Assembly (NCBI GenBank): GCA_034430255.1
Contig: DAOUEU010000103.1
Span: 1-38,415, forward strand
Direction of reading: 5' to 3'
DNA length: 38,415 nucleotides
Source of the DNA: DATKYK01 sp034430255
Lineage (GTDB): Bacteria > Chloroflexota > Dehalococcoidia > E44-bin15
A model generated the notes under the pieces. It did not search any database. It saw only the letters and a program-made list of their open reading frames with translations, and had not been told where the DNA came from. How positions within the stretch are numbered: position 1 is the first letter of the stretch; the number at the start of each line of letters is the position of its first letter. A program made the position numbers and the translations under genes. Below are positions 27,533 through 37,934 of this stretch, one piece after another.

Positions 27533-30382
27533 ATGGTTACGATGGATGAGACACTCGTTTCCCTTGACCTGGAGACCACAGGGCTAGATCCAACAAGGGA
27601 TTCGATTATTGAGATCGGGGCGGTCAAGTTTCGCGGTGAAGAGGTGGTGGACACCTTCCACACCATGGTGAAGCCCTATCGCCCCTTGCCCTATAGCATA
27701 CAAATACTAACCGGTCTCACCACCCGAGAGGTGGAGGCTGCCCCTCCGCTGGCGGCAGTTCTGGGCAATCTAGTCTCCTTCATCGGCGACCATCCCATTG
27801 TAGGGCAGAGCACCACCTTCGACCTAGGCTTCCTTTCCGAAAAGGGAATTAGCCTAGAAAATAGAGTATACGATACCTTCGAGCTCGCCAGAATCCTGCT
27901 GCCAATGCTCTCCGATTACCGCCTCTCTGCGATAGCCGACGAGCTTGGTATGTCTTCTCCCATTCACCACCGTGCCCTTCCCGACGCAATAACGGCCAAG
28001 GATGTATTTCTGGCGCTCCTCGATAAAGCCCAGGCTCTTGACACCTCTATCATTGCTGAGCTCGATCGGCTGAGCAGTGGCATAGATTGGCCACTGGCTT
28101 ACCTCTTTCGCCAGATATCAGGGGAAAAACTGGGAGATGTCTTTTCACCGGTCGGCGAATTGGAGCTCAATGTCATCGGTCAGGCGCGCCAGAAAGAAGA
28201 GCGCCTAGTCCCCAATCCAGAGCGTAAACCCCTGGACCTGGAGGAGTTGACTGGAATGTTGGGAAAGGATGGTGCGCTAGCGCAGGCACTCCCTCAATTC
28301 GAGCATCGACCTGAGCAGGTAGAGATGATGCAGGCGGTAGCGGGAACGCTGAACCGGGGTGAGCGTCTTATAGTAGAGGCGGGCACGGGAACGGGAAAGT
28401 CCATTGCTTATCTCCTGCCAGCCATCTCTTTCGCCCTTAAGAATAGTGTTCCCGTAGTTATCTCCACAAACACCATAAACCTGCAGGAGCAACTGATAAA
28501 AAAGGACATACCCGACCTGGCTAGGGCACTGGAACTAGGCTCCCTCCGATATGCGCAGCTTAAGGGGCGAAATAACTACCTATGTCTCAGGCGATGGAAT
28601 CTGCTGAGAAGGAACCAAGTATTCTCCCTGGAGGAGGTCAGGTTGTTGTTGCGCACGCTGGTTTGGCTGGCAACCACCACCACCGGTGATCGGGCGGAGC
28701 TCAACCTGAGAGCGGAGGAAGTACCTATCTGGAATCGGGTCTGTGCCCAGGCTGAGAGCTGCCTAGGAGGCCAGTGCCCCTACCAGAGGCGAGGGCACTG
28801 CTTCCTCTACCGGGCGAGGCGAAAGGCAGAGGGGGCACACCTTATCGTTGCTAATCACGCCCTGCTACTCTCCCAGATCGCCACCGGGAGCACTATTCTG
28901 CCCGAATACAGCCACCTCATCATCGATGAGGCTCACCACCTTGAGGAAGAGTCTACGGAGCAATGGGGCTTTGAGGTGAGAGAGCGCGACTTGGCCAGCT
29001 ATCTAAATCTCTTGAGCGGAAAAAGCGAAGGGGCAGTGGGGGCATATAATGTCGGGCTTCTTTTCCAGTTGGGCGATTACTTCAGAGGGAGTTCCATTTC
29101 ACCGTCCCGCCAGAAGGAGATAGAGGAGCTAGCTCAAAGCATTCATCGTACTATAGAACACGGCCGTGAGCGAGTCATCGAGTTCTTCGAAATTCTCCGG
29201 CATTTTCTGGAGGCCCATGCTGAGGGGCAGGGCGGGTATGAGCATCGGTTGCGCCTTACCAGGGCGGTGCTCAGCCAGCCCGACTGGCGCAACGTAGCAC
29301 TCGCCGCGGAGAACCTGAGCCTGGCACTGGGACAGATCGATTCCGCGCTAAATCGCCTTTATTCGATGCTGGAGCCTCTATCCGACACCCTGGACCATGA
29401 AAACCTGATGGTTGAGCTTTCATCCATAATCTATGGCGGCAGCGAGTTGCGCCATCGAATTGACTCCACAATCCATCAACAGGTAGAGGAGGAGGAAAGT
29501 GGGACTGAAAAGATAGAAACGATCCACTGGCTCTCTTCAACAGGCGATATACTTACCCTATGTGCAGCGCCGCTTCACGTGGGGCCAGCACTGAAAGGTG
29601 AACTCTTCTCATGTAAGGAGTGCGTGGTGCTCACCAGCGCCACGTTAAGCACCGAGGGACACTTCGAGTACATAAAGGGGCGACTGGGTCTTGAAGATAC
29701 TGGCGAACTCCTACTGGGCTCTTCCTTTGATTACATGGGAGCGGCGCTGGTATATATCCCGGATGACATTCCGGAGCCGGGTCAGCCGGGCTATCAGCAA
29801 GCAGTGGAGCAGGTTCTAATCGACCTATGCCGTGCCACCGGCGGAAGAACTCTTGCCCTTTTCACCTCCCATGCGGCACTACGGGCAAGCTATGAGGCTA
29901 TCCGTGCACCTCTCCAGGGGGAAGATATCCTCGTTCTGGGGCAGGGGCTCGATGGCTCCCCACGGCAGCTTCTCCGGTCCTTAAAAAGCAATCCCCAGTC
30001 CGTGCTGCTGGGCACCGCAAGCCTCTGGGAGGGTATCGATGTGGTAGGCGAGGCGCTGAGCGTGCTGGTGATGGCGAGGCTTCCCTTCAGCGTGCCCACC
30101 GACCCGATATTTATGGCCCGCTCCGAGCTTTTCAATGATCCCTTCAACGAATATGCACTGCCCCAGGCAGTTCTAAGGTTCAAGCAGGGTTTCGGACGCC
30201 TTATCCGCAGCAGAAGCGATCGGGGGGCTATCGTGGTGCTTGACCGCAGGATCAAATCGAAGTACTACGGTACTGCTTTCCTGGACTCGGTGCCCCTCTG
30301 CACAGTGATAAGCGGCCCGGCGCGCCAGCTGCCCGGAGAGGTGGTAGCGTGGCTCAAATTACGAACAGGTTGCTCTGGGTAA
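27533..30382 (+). CDS. dinG: DinG-family helicase with N-terminal DEDDh exonuclease
   Basis: A 949-residue fusion. Residues 1-175 are a DnaQ-like 3'-5' exonuclease: SLDLETTGLDPTRDSIIEIG, then STTFDLGFLSE and HHRALPDAITAKDVF (the His of DEDDh). Residues 250-949 form an XPD/DinG superfamily 2 helicase with Walker A VEAGTGTGKSIAYLLPA. Four cysteines at about 404-423 (CAQAESCLGGQCPYQRRGHC) form a probable iron-sulfur site. The DEAH box is in LIIDEAHHLEEES, and motif VI is FKQGFGRLIRSRSDRGAIVV. Such proteins unwind or degrade aberrant DNA structures and R-loops; Firmicute versions include a DinG of this layout. A TAGTAT box seven bases before the ATG hints at a very short leader. Confidence 0.93.
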   Translation: MVTMDETLVSLDLETTGLDPTRDSIIEIGAVKFRGEEVVDTFHTMVKPYRPLPYSIQILTGLTTREVEAAPPLAAVLGNLVSFIGDHPIVGQSTTFDLGFLSEKGISLENRVYDTFELARILLPMLSDYRLSAIADELGMSSPIHHRALPDAITAKDVFLALLDKAQALDTSIIAELDRLSSGIDWPLAYLFRQISGEKLGDVFSPVGELELNVIGQARQKEERLVPNPERKPLDLEELTGMLGKDGALAQALPQFEHRPEQVEMMQAVAGTLNRGERLIVEAGTGTGKSIAYLLPAISFALKNSVPVVISTNTINLQEQLIKKDIPDLARALELGSLRYAQLKGRNNYLCLRRWNLLRRNQVFSLEEVRLLLRTLVWLATTTTGDRAELNLRAEEVPIWNRVCAQAESCLGGQCPYQRRGHCFLYRARRKAEGAHLIVANHALLLSQIATGSTILPEYSHLIIDEAHHLEEESTEQWGFEVRERDLASYLNLLSGKSEGAVGAYNVGLLFQLGDYFRGSSISPSRQKEIEELAQSIHRTIEHGRERVIEFFEILRHFLEAHAEGQGGYEHRLRLTRAVLSQPDWRNVALAAENLSLALGQIDSALNRLYSMLEPLSDTLDHENLMVELSSIIYGGSELRHRIDSTIHQQVEEEESGTEKIETIHWLSSTGDILTLCAAPLHVGPALKGELFSCKECVVLTSATLSTEGHFEYIKGRLGLEDTGELLLGSSFDYMGAALVYIPDDIPEPGQPGYQQAVEQVLIDLCRATGGRTLALFTSHAALRASYEAIRAPLQGEDILVLGQGLDGSPRQLLRSLKSNPQSVLLGTASLWEGIDVVGEALSVLVMARLPFSVPTDPIFMARSELFNDPFNEYALPQAVLRFKQGFGRLIRSRSDRGAIVVLDRRIKSKYYGTAFLDSVPLCTVISGPARQLPGEVVAWLKLRTGCSG

Positions 30383-30383
30383 T

Positions 30384-30599
30384 GTGAGGGAGAGAGGCAT
30401 CACCCGGATATGGCAGGATGCAGAGTTGCTGGCGCAGCTACGCCGGCGGGAACTACTGAAGGGTAAGTGTGGCGAATGCGAATATAGGGTGGAATGCGCT
30501 GGCTGTCGTGGCCGGGCCTACGAGAGAACCGGCGATATGCTTGCCGCCGACCCCGGCTGCCGGCTCCGAACTAAACTGGCATTTACCCCATATCGATAA
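30384..30599 (+). pseudogene. Orphan SPASM-domain fragment of a radical SAM protein
   Basis: A 71-codon frame starting GTG two bases after the dinG stop. It encodes LLKGKCGECEYRVECAGCRG, then RAYERTGDMLAADPGC, the C-terminal auxiliary iron-sulfur (SPASM/twitch) segment of radical SAM proteins of the heme-d1/AhbC/AhbD and peptide-maturase type. The cysteine spacing C-x2-C-x5-C-x2-C and the final DPGC are intact. No radical SAM core with CxxxCxxC exists upstream; dinG occupies that space. It is most likely a gene fragment left by rearrangement, although an independently translated small iron-sulfur protein is conceivable. Confidence 0.55.
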
Positions 30600-30807
30600 G
30601 CAATCCGCCGATCTCCCGGTTCTCATCTACACATGGATTGCAGATGAACCCGAGGGCCGAGGAGCGCTCATCGAAAAAGGCACGCCCGCAGTTTCCCACC
30701 GGCGCATCGGTAGACCAGGCCATATGAAACCTGCGGCCGCACATAAGGCAGCGGGAGACATTCTCCTCGTCAAGGGGTTTACCACATACGTCACATATAT
30801 CCGCCAA
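30583..30807 (-). CDS. Small zinc-finger protein downstream of cca
   Basis: A 74-residue protein of unknown function with several zinc-ligand pairs: ICDVCGKPLD, then RCLMCGRRFHMAWS (C-x2-C ... C-x2-C-x4-H), GNCGRAFFDE and FICNPCVDEN. A RING- or LIM-like two-site arrangement is possible. The frame is open up to an ATG at 30855 inside cca, but the TTG at 30807 follows GGAGGGAG at good spacing and begins just before the first cysteine pair; I prefer it. It overlaps the cca 3' end by 17 bases and probably shares its transcript. Confidence 0.65.
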   Translation of the reverse strand: MADICDVCGKPLDEENVSRCLMCGRRFHMAWSTDAPVGNCGRAFFDERSSALGFICNPCVDENREIGGLLIDMG

Positions 30808-32125
30808 GTTCTGCTCTCCCTCCCTTGCTACCCCCACAAGTCCCATCCCCTTCATCCCGGTTCTTCCCCATTATTTGTCTGACCAGCGCCTCCTCCTCCT
30901 CCCTGGTGCTCACCTCACCATCCAGCCTTGCCCATTGCAGTGTTTCCAGCATCCTTCCCAGACGAGGTCCGGGCTTGACCCCCAGTCTCTTCAGATCCTC
31001 CCCATCCAGGATTGCCTTTACATAACGCAATTCATTTAGATATCGCTCCAGATAGGAGCTGATAACTGGCGAATCGCTGGCCAAGCCACAGGCAGCGATC
31101 GGCTCTGGGTGATAGCGTTTGAGCAGACGGTGGATTACGCTACTGGGGAGGGCCTCTTCTGCCAGGGTGGGGAGCTCATCCTTCAGTCGGGGCACCTGCC
31201 GCATGTTTCGCCCCAATTCCCCCACTATCTTAAGGCGGTCGATGATGCACTCAATATCGGCCTCGCTGAGGCGGTAGACAAGCAACAGTAGATAAAGGGT
31301 GGGGCCGGTTATCGCTTCCCGGCGAGCCTGGCGAAACCTCTGGGCCAGCCATCCATTGCCTCTCAGGGAAGGGTGAAGCTGCTGGAGTACCCCCAGAGCC
31401 CCTGCGCGCTTAAGTATTTGCTCGGGGCGGTCCTCTTTCAGGATGAGCTCCAGTTCGTGCCTTATCCGGTCGCCGCTTATAGTGTCCAGCATCGATTTAT
31501 GCTCGCAGAGCAGCCGCTCGGTATTACGCTCGAGCTTGAGGCCAAGCCTCTGTTCATAGCGAAGCGCCCGCAGAATTCTGGTGGCATCATCGATAAAGCT
31601 GCGCTCATGAAGGATGCGAATAACTCGTTTCTGCTCCAGGTCCCTGCGACCGCCATGAGGGTCAAGTAACTGTCCGAAAGAGGCCGGGCTCAGGTCAATG
31701 GCCATAGCGTTTATGGAGAAGTCCCTCCGGTAAAGGTCATCCCGGATCTTTCCTGGCTGCACTGTGGGCAGTGCTCCAGGTCTAGCATAGGTTTCGGAGC
31801 GCGCCGTGATCAGGTCGATGTTTAGTCCCCCGCGGCTGAACTTTGCCGTGCCGAATTGACGGTAAACCGTCACCCGCTCCCCACCTCTGCTATTCTCTCC
31901 ACCCAGCTTCTCCTTCTTGGCAAGCTGGCGAGCAAGGCGAGGGGCATCGCCTTCCACCACCAGGTCGAAGTCCAGATTGGGACGCCCCAGGAGAAGGTCG
32001 CGAACCGCACCGCCCACAAGATATAGACTCTGCCCTTGTGCCTGGGCTTCCTCACCAGCGATGCGGAGAAAGGTGATGAGTTTCCCGGGCATACCCCGGC
32101 TCATCTTTGATGCCAGGTTTTCCAT
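30791..32125 (-). CDS. cca: CCA tRNA nucleotidyltransferase
   Basis: A class II nucleotidyltransferase that builds or repairs the 3'-CCA of tRNAs. The 444 residues include LVGGAVRDLLLGRPNLDFDL (G-G-x-V-R-D and the D-x-D catalytic carboxylates, about 37-56). LITARSETYARPGALPTV, the RRDFSINAMAIDL motif and DATRILRALRYEQRLGL follow. The C-terminal helical domain ends in LKRLGVKPGPRLGRMLETLQ. Both intact tRNAs in this window lack encoded CCA, in keeping with a need for this enzyme. An extended -10 box (TGATATAAT) ends nine bases before the ATG. It is divergent from rnc. Confidence 0.95.
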   Translation of the reverse strand: MENLASKMSRGMPGKLITFLRIAGEEAQAQGQSLYLVGGAVRDLLLGRPNLDFDLVVEGDAPRLARQLAKKEKLGGENSRGGERVTVYRQFGTAKFSRGGLNIDLITARSETYARPGALPTVQPGKIRDDLYRRDFSINAMAIDLSPASFGQLLDPHGGRRDLEQKRVIRILHERSFIDDATRILRALRYEQRLGLKLERNTERLLCEHKSMLDTISGDRIRHELELILKEDRPEQILKRAGALGVLQQLHPSLRGNGWLAQRFRQARREAITGPTLYLLLLVYRLSEADIECIIDRLKIVGELGRNMRQVPRLKDELPTLAEEALPSSVIHRLLKRYHPEPIAACGLASDSPVISSYLERYLNELRYVKAILDGEDLKRLGVKPGPRLGRMLETLQWARLDGEVSTREEEEALVRQIMGKNRDEGDGTCGGSKGGRAELGGYM

Positions 32126-32134
32126 TAGATTCGA

Positions 32135-32143
32135 ATTATATCA
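32135..32143 (-). promoter_or_regulatory. Extended -10 promoter of cca
   Basis: The minus strand reads TGATATAAT, nine bases before the cca ATG at 32125; the leader would be two or three bases long. Confidence 0.5.
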
Positions 32144-32151
32144 CGCCTGCC

Positions 32152-32180
32152 TTGACAAATCGAGGCAGAATACTTATGTT
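32152..32180 (+). promoter_or_regulatory. Promoter of rnc
   Basis: TTGACA (32152-32157), 17 bases, TATGTT (32175-32180). The start is predicted near 32187, just before the GGGGGAG ribosome binding site of rnc. It is back to back with the cca promoter. Confidence 0.65.
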
Positions 32181-32197
32181 GATGGGGGAGCTAAATC

Positions 32198-32902
32198 TTG
32201 ACTGAATCTGCCGAATTCATGGAATTACAGGATACGCTCGGCATCACCTTCAGGTACCCCGCTCTGCTCAAGCAAGCCCTGGTTCACCGCTCCTATCTGC
32301 ATGAAAACCCCGAATTTGCCCTGCCCTCTAATGAGCGGCTGGAGTTCCTGGGAGATTCCCTGCTGGGATTTGTCATCGCCGAGAAGCTTTATGAAGATTT
32401 TCCCCACCTATCTGAGGGAGGGATGACCAAGCTGCGGGCTGCGCTGGTGCGCAGGGAAACCCTGGCACGGCTAGCCAGCTCACTGGGGCTTGGCAATTAC
32501 CTATATCTGGGGCATGGCGAGGAGGCCAGCGGGGGACGCCTCAAGCAGTCTATACTAGCAGGAGCCTTTGAGGCGGTGGTCGGAGCCATCTTGATCGATC
32601 AGGGCTTTTCCGCGTGTCGGGACTTTATGCTCCATCTATTCGACGACGAGATAGGCAGAGCTATCAAACACAGGCTTTACTATGACTACAAGTCTCAGCT
32701 TCAGGAGATAGCACAGGCAAGGCATGGTGAGGCCCCAGTTTATCGAACCATTAAGGCGGTAGGCCCGGACCATGCCAAGGAGTTCACCGTTGAGGTTTCC
32801 ATCGTCGGCAGTGTAATCGCCAGGGGTCGTGGTAAGAGCAAGCGACAGGCGGAGACGGAGGCAGCGCGGGCTGCGCTGGAGACTATGGCGCAGGAGCAAT
32901 AA
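32198..32902 (+). CDS. rnc: Ribonuclease III
   Basis: RNase III cleaves double-stranded RNA in rRNA precursor processing and mRNA decay. The 234 residues comprise the catalytic domain with NERLEFLGDSLLGFVIAEKL (signature, about 44-63) and ILAGAFEAVVGAILID (second acidic site). The dsRNA-binding domain (DYKSQLQEIAQARHGEAPVY to the end) carries GKSKRQAETEAARAALE. In the second acidic site the position equivalent to E. coli Asp114 is Gly, while Glu117 is kept. The TTG start follows GGGGGAG by seven bases. Confidence 0.96.
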   Translation: MTESAEFMELQDTLGITFRYPALLKQALVHRSYLHENPEFALPSNERLEFLGDSLLGFVIAEKLYEDFPHLSEGGMTKLRAALVRRETLARLASSLGLGNYLYLGHGEEASGGRLKQSILAGAFEAVVGAILIDQGFSACRDFMLHLFDDEIGRAIKHRLYYDYKSQLQEIAQARHGEAPVYRTIKAVGPDHAKEFTVEVSIVGSVIARGRGKSKRQAETEAARAALETMAQEQ

Positions 32903-32999
32903 ACCCTTTCAGGGCAGGTGGATGGAAAAGGGTGGTACTGATTTGCTTCACATGAGCTTTAAACCACAAGTAGGTTAACGACCTCGTGTCACTATGTAC

Positions 33000-33045
33000 T
33001 CGATGAATTTATAAATTGTATCGAGAGGTTTTTTTGTGCTAGAAT
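33000..33045 (+). promoter_or_regulatory. Promoter with overlapping palindrome before the crotonase gene
   Basis: An inverted repeat (33000-33024) has outer arms TCGAT and ATCGA around the perfect palindrome AATTTATAAATT. A promoter-like TTGTAT (33016-33021), 18-base spacer and TAGAAT (33040-33045) overlaps its right arm. A seven-T run at 33030-33036 follows. It may be an operator over the -35 box, or the terminator of rnc; the first seems more likely because the stem is AT-rich. Confidence 0.4.
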
Positions 33046-33078
33046 GAAACGTTGGAGCCTGTCAAATAGCATCGCAAT

Positions 33079-33894
33079 ATGGAGAGGGAGGATCCTTTGG
33101 TTTACCGGAACATTATCCTGAAAAAAGAGGGCTACATCGCTACCGTAACCATGAACCGTCCCGATAAGATGAATGCCCTAGACACCCGGATGCTGCGTGA
33201 GATAATAGCGGCTATAGATGAAGTAGACCGGGATGACGGCATTAGGGTGGTGGTTCTAACCGGCTCCGGAAAAGTATTCTGCTCCGGCGCCGATATAAGC
33301 GAAGGGGGTAAAGCTAGCGGACTTGCCGGGACCCCCAATGAAATGCGCCGCAACCTGAGGGAGACCTTCCAGAGTGTCGCGCTCAGCTTGAACCGTCTGG
33401 ATAAGCCGACGATCGCCATGGTCAATGGCGCTGCTGTGGGCGCCGGCTGCGATTTTGCCTTTGCCTGCGACATGAGGGTGGGCTCGGAGAAAGCCAGGTT
33501 CAGGAACGGTTTCGTCAGGGTCGGGCTCATCCCCGGCGGTGGTGGCACATGGCTCTACACCCGCCTTATGGGGCTGGGCAGGGGGCTCGAGTTTCTATTC
33601 ACCGGCGACTTCCTTGAGGCTGAAGAGGCCAAACGAATCGGGGTGCTGAACCGACTTGTATCTGCCGATGACCTGGAGCGGGAGACCATGGACCTGGCAG
33701 GAAAGATAGCCCAAAACCCACCGCTGGCTGTCCAGATGTCCAAGGTTCTTGCCTACAAGGCACTTGATTCTGACTTGGAGGCGGCGCTGGCGATGTCAGC
33801 AGCCTATCAGGCGCTGGCGCTGAACTCGGAGGACTACCGCGAGGGCGTAGCCGCCTTTATCGAGAAAAGGGAAGCACAGTTCAAGGGCAAATGA
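33079..33894 (+). CDS. Enoyl-CoA hydratase/isomerase (crotonase) family protein
   Basis: A 271-residue crotonase-fold protein acting on acyl-CoA substrates. The oxyanion-hole segments are CSGADISEGGKASGL and NGAAVGAGCDFAFACDMRVG. FRNGFVRVGLIPGGGGTWL and GRGLEFLFTGDFLEAEEAKR complete the active site. By comparison with rat enoyl-CoA hydratase, the first catalytic Glu (FGQPE) is replaced by Phe, while the second (LEFLFTG) is kept. That pattern fits an isomerase or another crotonase activity rather than a standard hydratase. A TTG at 33097 behind GGGAGG is an alternative start. Its stop overlaps the prs start (ATGA). Confidence 0.9.
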   Translation: MEREDPLVYRNIILKKEGYIATVTMNRPDKMNALDTRMLREIIAAIDEVDRDDGIRVVVLTGSGKVFCSGADISEGGKASGLAGTPNEMRRNLRETFQSVALSLNRLDKPTIAMVNGAAVGAGCDFAFACDMRVGSEKARFRNGFVRVGLIPGGGGTWLYTRLMGLGRGLEFLFTGDFLEAEEAKRIGVLNRLVSADDLERETMDLAGKIAQNPPLAVQMSKVLAYKALDSDLEAALAMSAAYQALALNSEDYREGVAAFIEKREAQFKGK

Positions 33895-34853
33895 TTGAAA
33901 AAGGAGGAGCTTTGATTGACGAGTTGAAGGTTTTCACCGGAAACGCACACCCCGCCTTAGCTCAGGGGATCTGCGATTATCTGGAAATCCCTTTAGGCCA
34001 GGCTGAGGTTTTTGAATTCAGCAATGAGAATATCTTTGTGCGTATTCTAGAAAATGTGCGGGAGCGAGATGTCTATGTTATCCAGCCAATCTCATCCCCG
34101 GTTAATAAAAACCTGATGGAGTTGCTTATCATGCTCGATGCCTTAAGGCGGGCTTCGGCTTCGCGTATCACCGCGGTGGTCCCCTATTTCGGCTATGGGC
34201 GCACCGATAAGAAGGACCAGCCAAGGGTACCGATAACCGCACGGCTCGTCGCTGATATGATCACGGTAGCTGGGGCCAACCGCCTACTGACTGTGGACCT
34301 TCACGCCGGGCAGATACAGGGCTTTTTCACCATCCCGGTGGATGAATTGACTGCGCTATACATGTTGGGCAATTATTTCGAAACTAAGGCTCTGGGGAAT
34401 CTGGTAGTGGTCGCCACCGATATCGGCATATCAAAGCGGGCCCGTGACCTAGCGGAGCGGCTCAACACCCCGCTGGTAATTATCGAGAAGCGCAGGGTGG
34501 GCAATATCGATAAGGCGGAGACCCTTAACATCATTGGCGATGTCTCCGGGATGCGCGCCCTCCTGATAGACGATGAGATCGATACCGCAGGCTCACTCGT
34601 TACTGCCGTAACTGCTTTGCAGAAGGCCGGGGCTACCGAGATTTACGCCTGTTGCACCCACCCCGTCTTTTCCAAATCCGCTATTAAGAAGATCGCTAAA
34701 AGCCCGGTTAAAGAGGTAGTGGTTACCGATACTATCCCCCTCCCCGAGAGCAAGAAGATCGAAAAGATCTCTGTTCTCTCCCTAGCGGCGCTCCTTGGCG
34801 AGGCGATCCACCGCATCCACGCCGGGCTCTCTGTCGGTGCAATGTTCGAGTGA
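33891..34853 (+). CDS. prs: Ribose-phosphate pyrophosphokinase
   Basis: Prs makes phosphoribosyl pyrophosphate from ribose-5-phosphate and ATP for nucleotide, His and Trp synthesis. The length of 320 is normal. Motifs: LKVFTGNAHPALAQGI at the start, AVVPYFGYGRTDKKDQPRVP (flexible loop), LTVDLHAGQIQGFF and VVIATDIGISKRARDLAE-like segment. The PRPP-binding loop is LLIDDEIDTAGSLVTAV. The ATG at 33891 overlaps the previous stop; TTG at 33912 or 33924, near AAGGAGG, would give the more usual N-terminus. It is in one cluster with the crotonase, DUF2007 and secA genes. Confidence 0.96.
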   Translation: MIEKGGALIDELKVFTGNAHPALAQGICDYLEIPLGQAEVFEFSNENIFVRILENVRERDVYVIQPISSPVNKNLMELLIMLDALRRASASRITAVVPYFGYGRTDKKDQPRVPITARLVADMITVAGANRLLTVDLHAGQIQGFFTIPVDELTALYMLGNYFETKALGNLVVVATDIGISKRARDLAERLNTPLVIIEKRRVGNIDKAETLNIIGDVSGMRALLIDDEIDTAGSLVTAVTALQKAGATEIYACCTHPVFSKSAIKKIAKSPVKEVVVTDTIPLPESKKIEKISVLSLAALLGEAIHRIHAGLSVGAMFE

Positions 34854-34856
34854 GTG

Positions 34857-35078
34857 ATGACTATGGGCGAAAAATTGGTGGATGTGTACCGCGCCTCCGG
34901 CGAGATGGAGGCTTACGTCATAAAGGGCCTACTGGAGAGCAACGGCATACCCTGTATCCTGAGGTCAGATGCTGCCAGTTCGGTCCATGCCTTCACTGTC
35001 GATGGCATGGGGGAGGTAACGGTGGCGGTTTTAGAATCGAGGGCCGAGGAAGCCATGAGAATAATCGGTGGTAAGTGA
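34857..35078 (+). CDS. DUF2007 family protein
   Basis: A 73-residue DUF2007 (putative signal-transducing) protein with a ferredoxin-like fold: KLVDVYRASGEMEAYVIKGL, LLESNGIPCILRSD, then VTVAVLESRAEEAMRIIGG. The family is widespread beside unrelated genes and its function is unsettled. It starts three bases after the prs stop (ATG at 34857 or 34863) and its last codon overlaps a GTG in front of secA, so translation is probably coupled. Confidence 0.85.
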   Translation: MTMGEKLVDVYRASGEMEAYVIKGLLESNGIPCILRSDAASSVHAFTVDGMGEVTVAVLESRAEEAMRIIGGK

Positions 35079-35080
35079 GC

Positions 35081-37678
<2,598 letters not shown>

Positions 37679-37701
37679 TGAAGTGATAGGGAGGGTGATA
37701 T

Positions 37702-37893
37702 ATGGAGGCTAAGTTAGGCATTTATACCTGTGATAAGTGCGGAAAACCAATGAGACGCAATCAGCAGGTAGTTGTTGTAGCCGAGGGGTGGATAAGAGGC
37801 CCCAAACACGAAGATCTAATAACTTTCTGGGGTTTATGTGTGAAATACGCCTGTCATTTACGTTGCTGGGATGATGTAGATGAAGCTGGATAA
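37702..37893 (+). CDS. Small zinc-binding protein (63 aa)
   Basis: A 63-residue protein with two cysteine-rich ends: YTCDKCGKPMRRNQQV near the N-terminus and LCVKYACHLRCWDDV at the C-terminus. Together they supply enough Cys/His ligands for one treble-clef or zinc-ribbon site (C-x2-C ... C-x4-C-H-x2-C). The middle VVVVAEGWIRGPKH is a strand and turn. I do not recognise the family. AGGGAGGGTGAT precedes the ATG at good spacing. It follows secA by 23 bases on the same strand and precedes the EVE-like gene. Confidence 0.7.
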   Translation: MEAKLGIYTCDKCGKPMRRNQQVVVVAEGWIRGPKHEDLITFWGLCVKYACHLRCWDDVDEAG

Positions 37894-37934
37894 CGGGTAT
37901 TCTGATTATCAACGTATGTTGAGAAGGTAGGATA

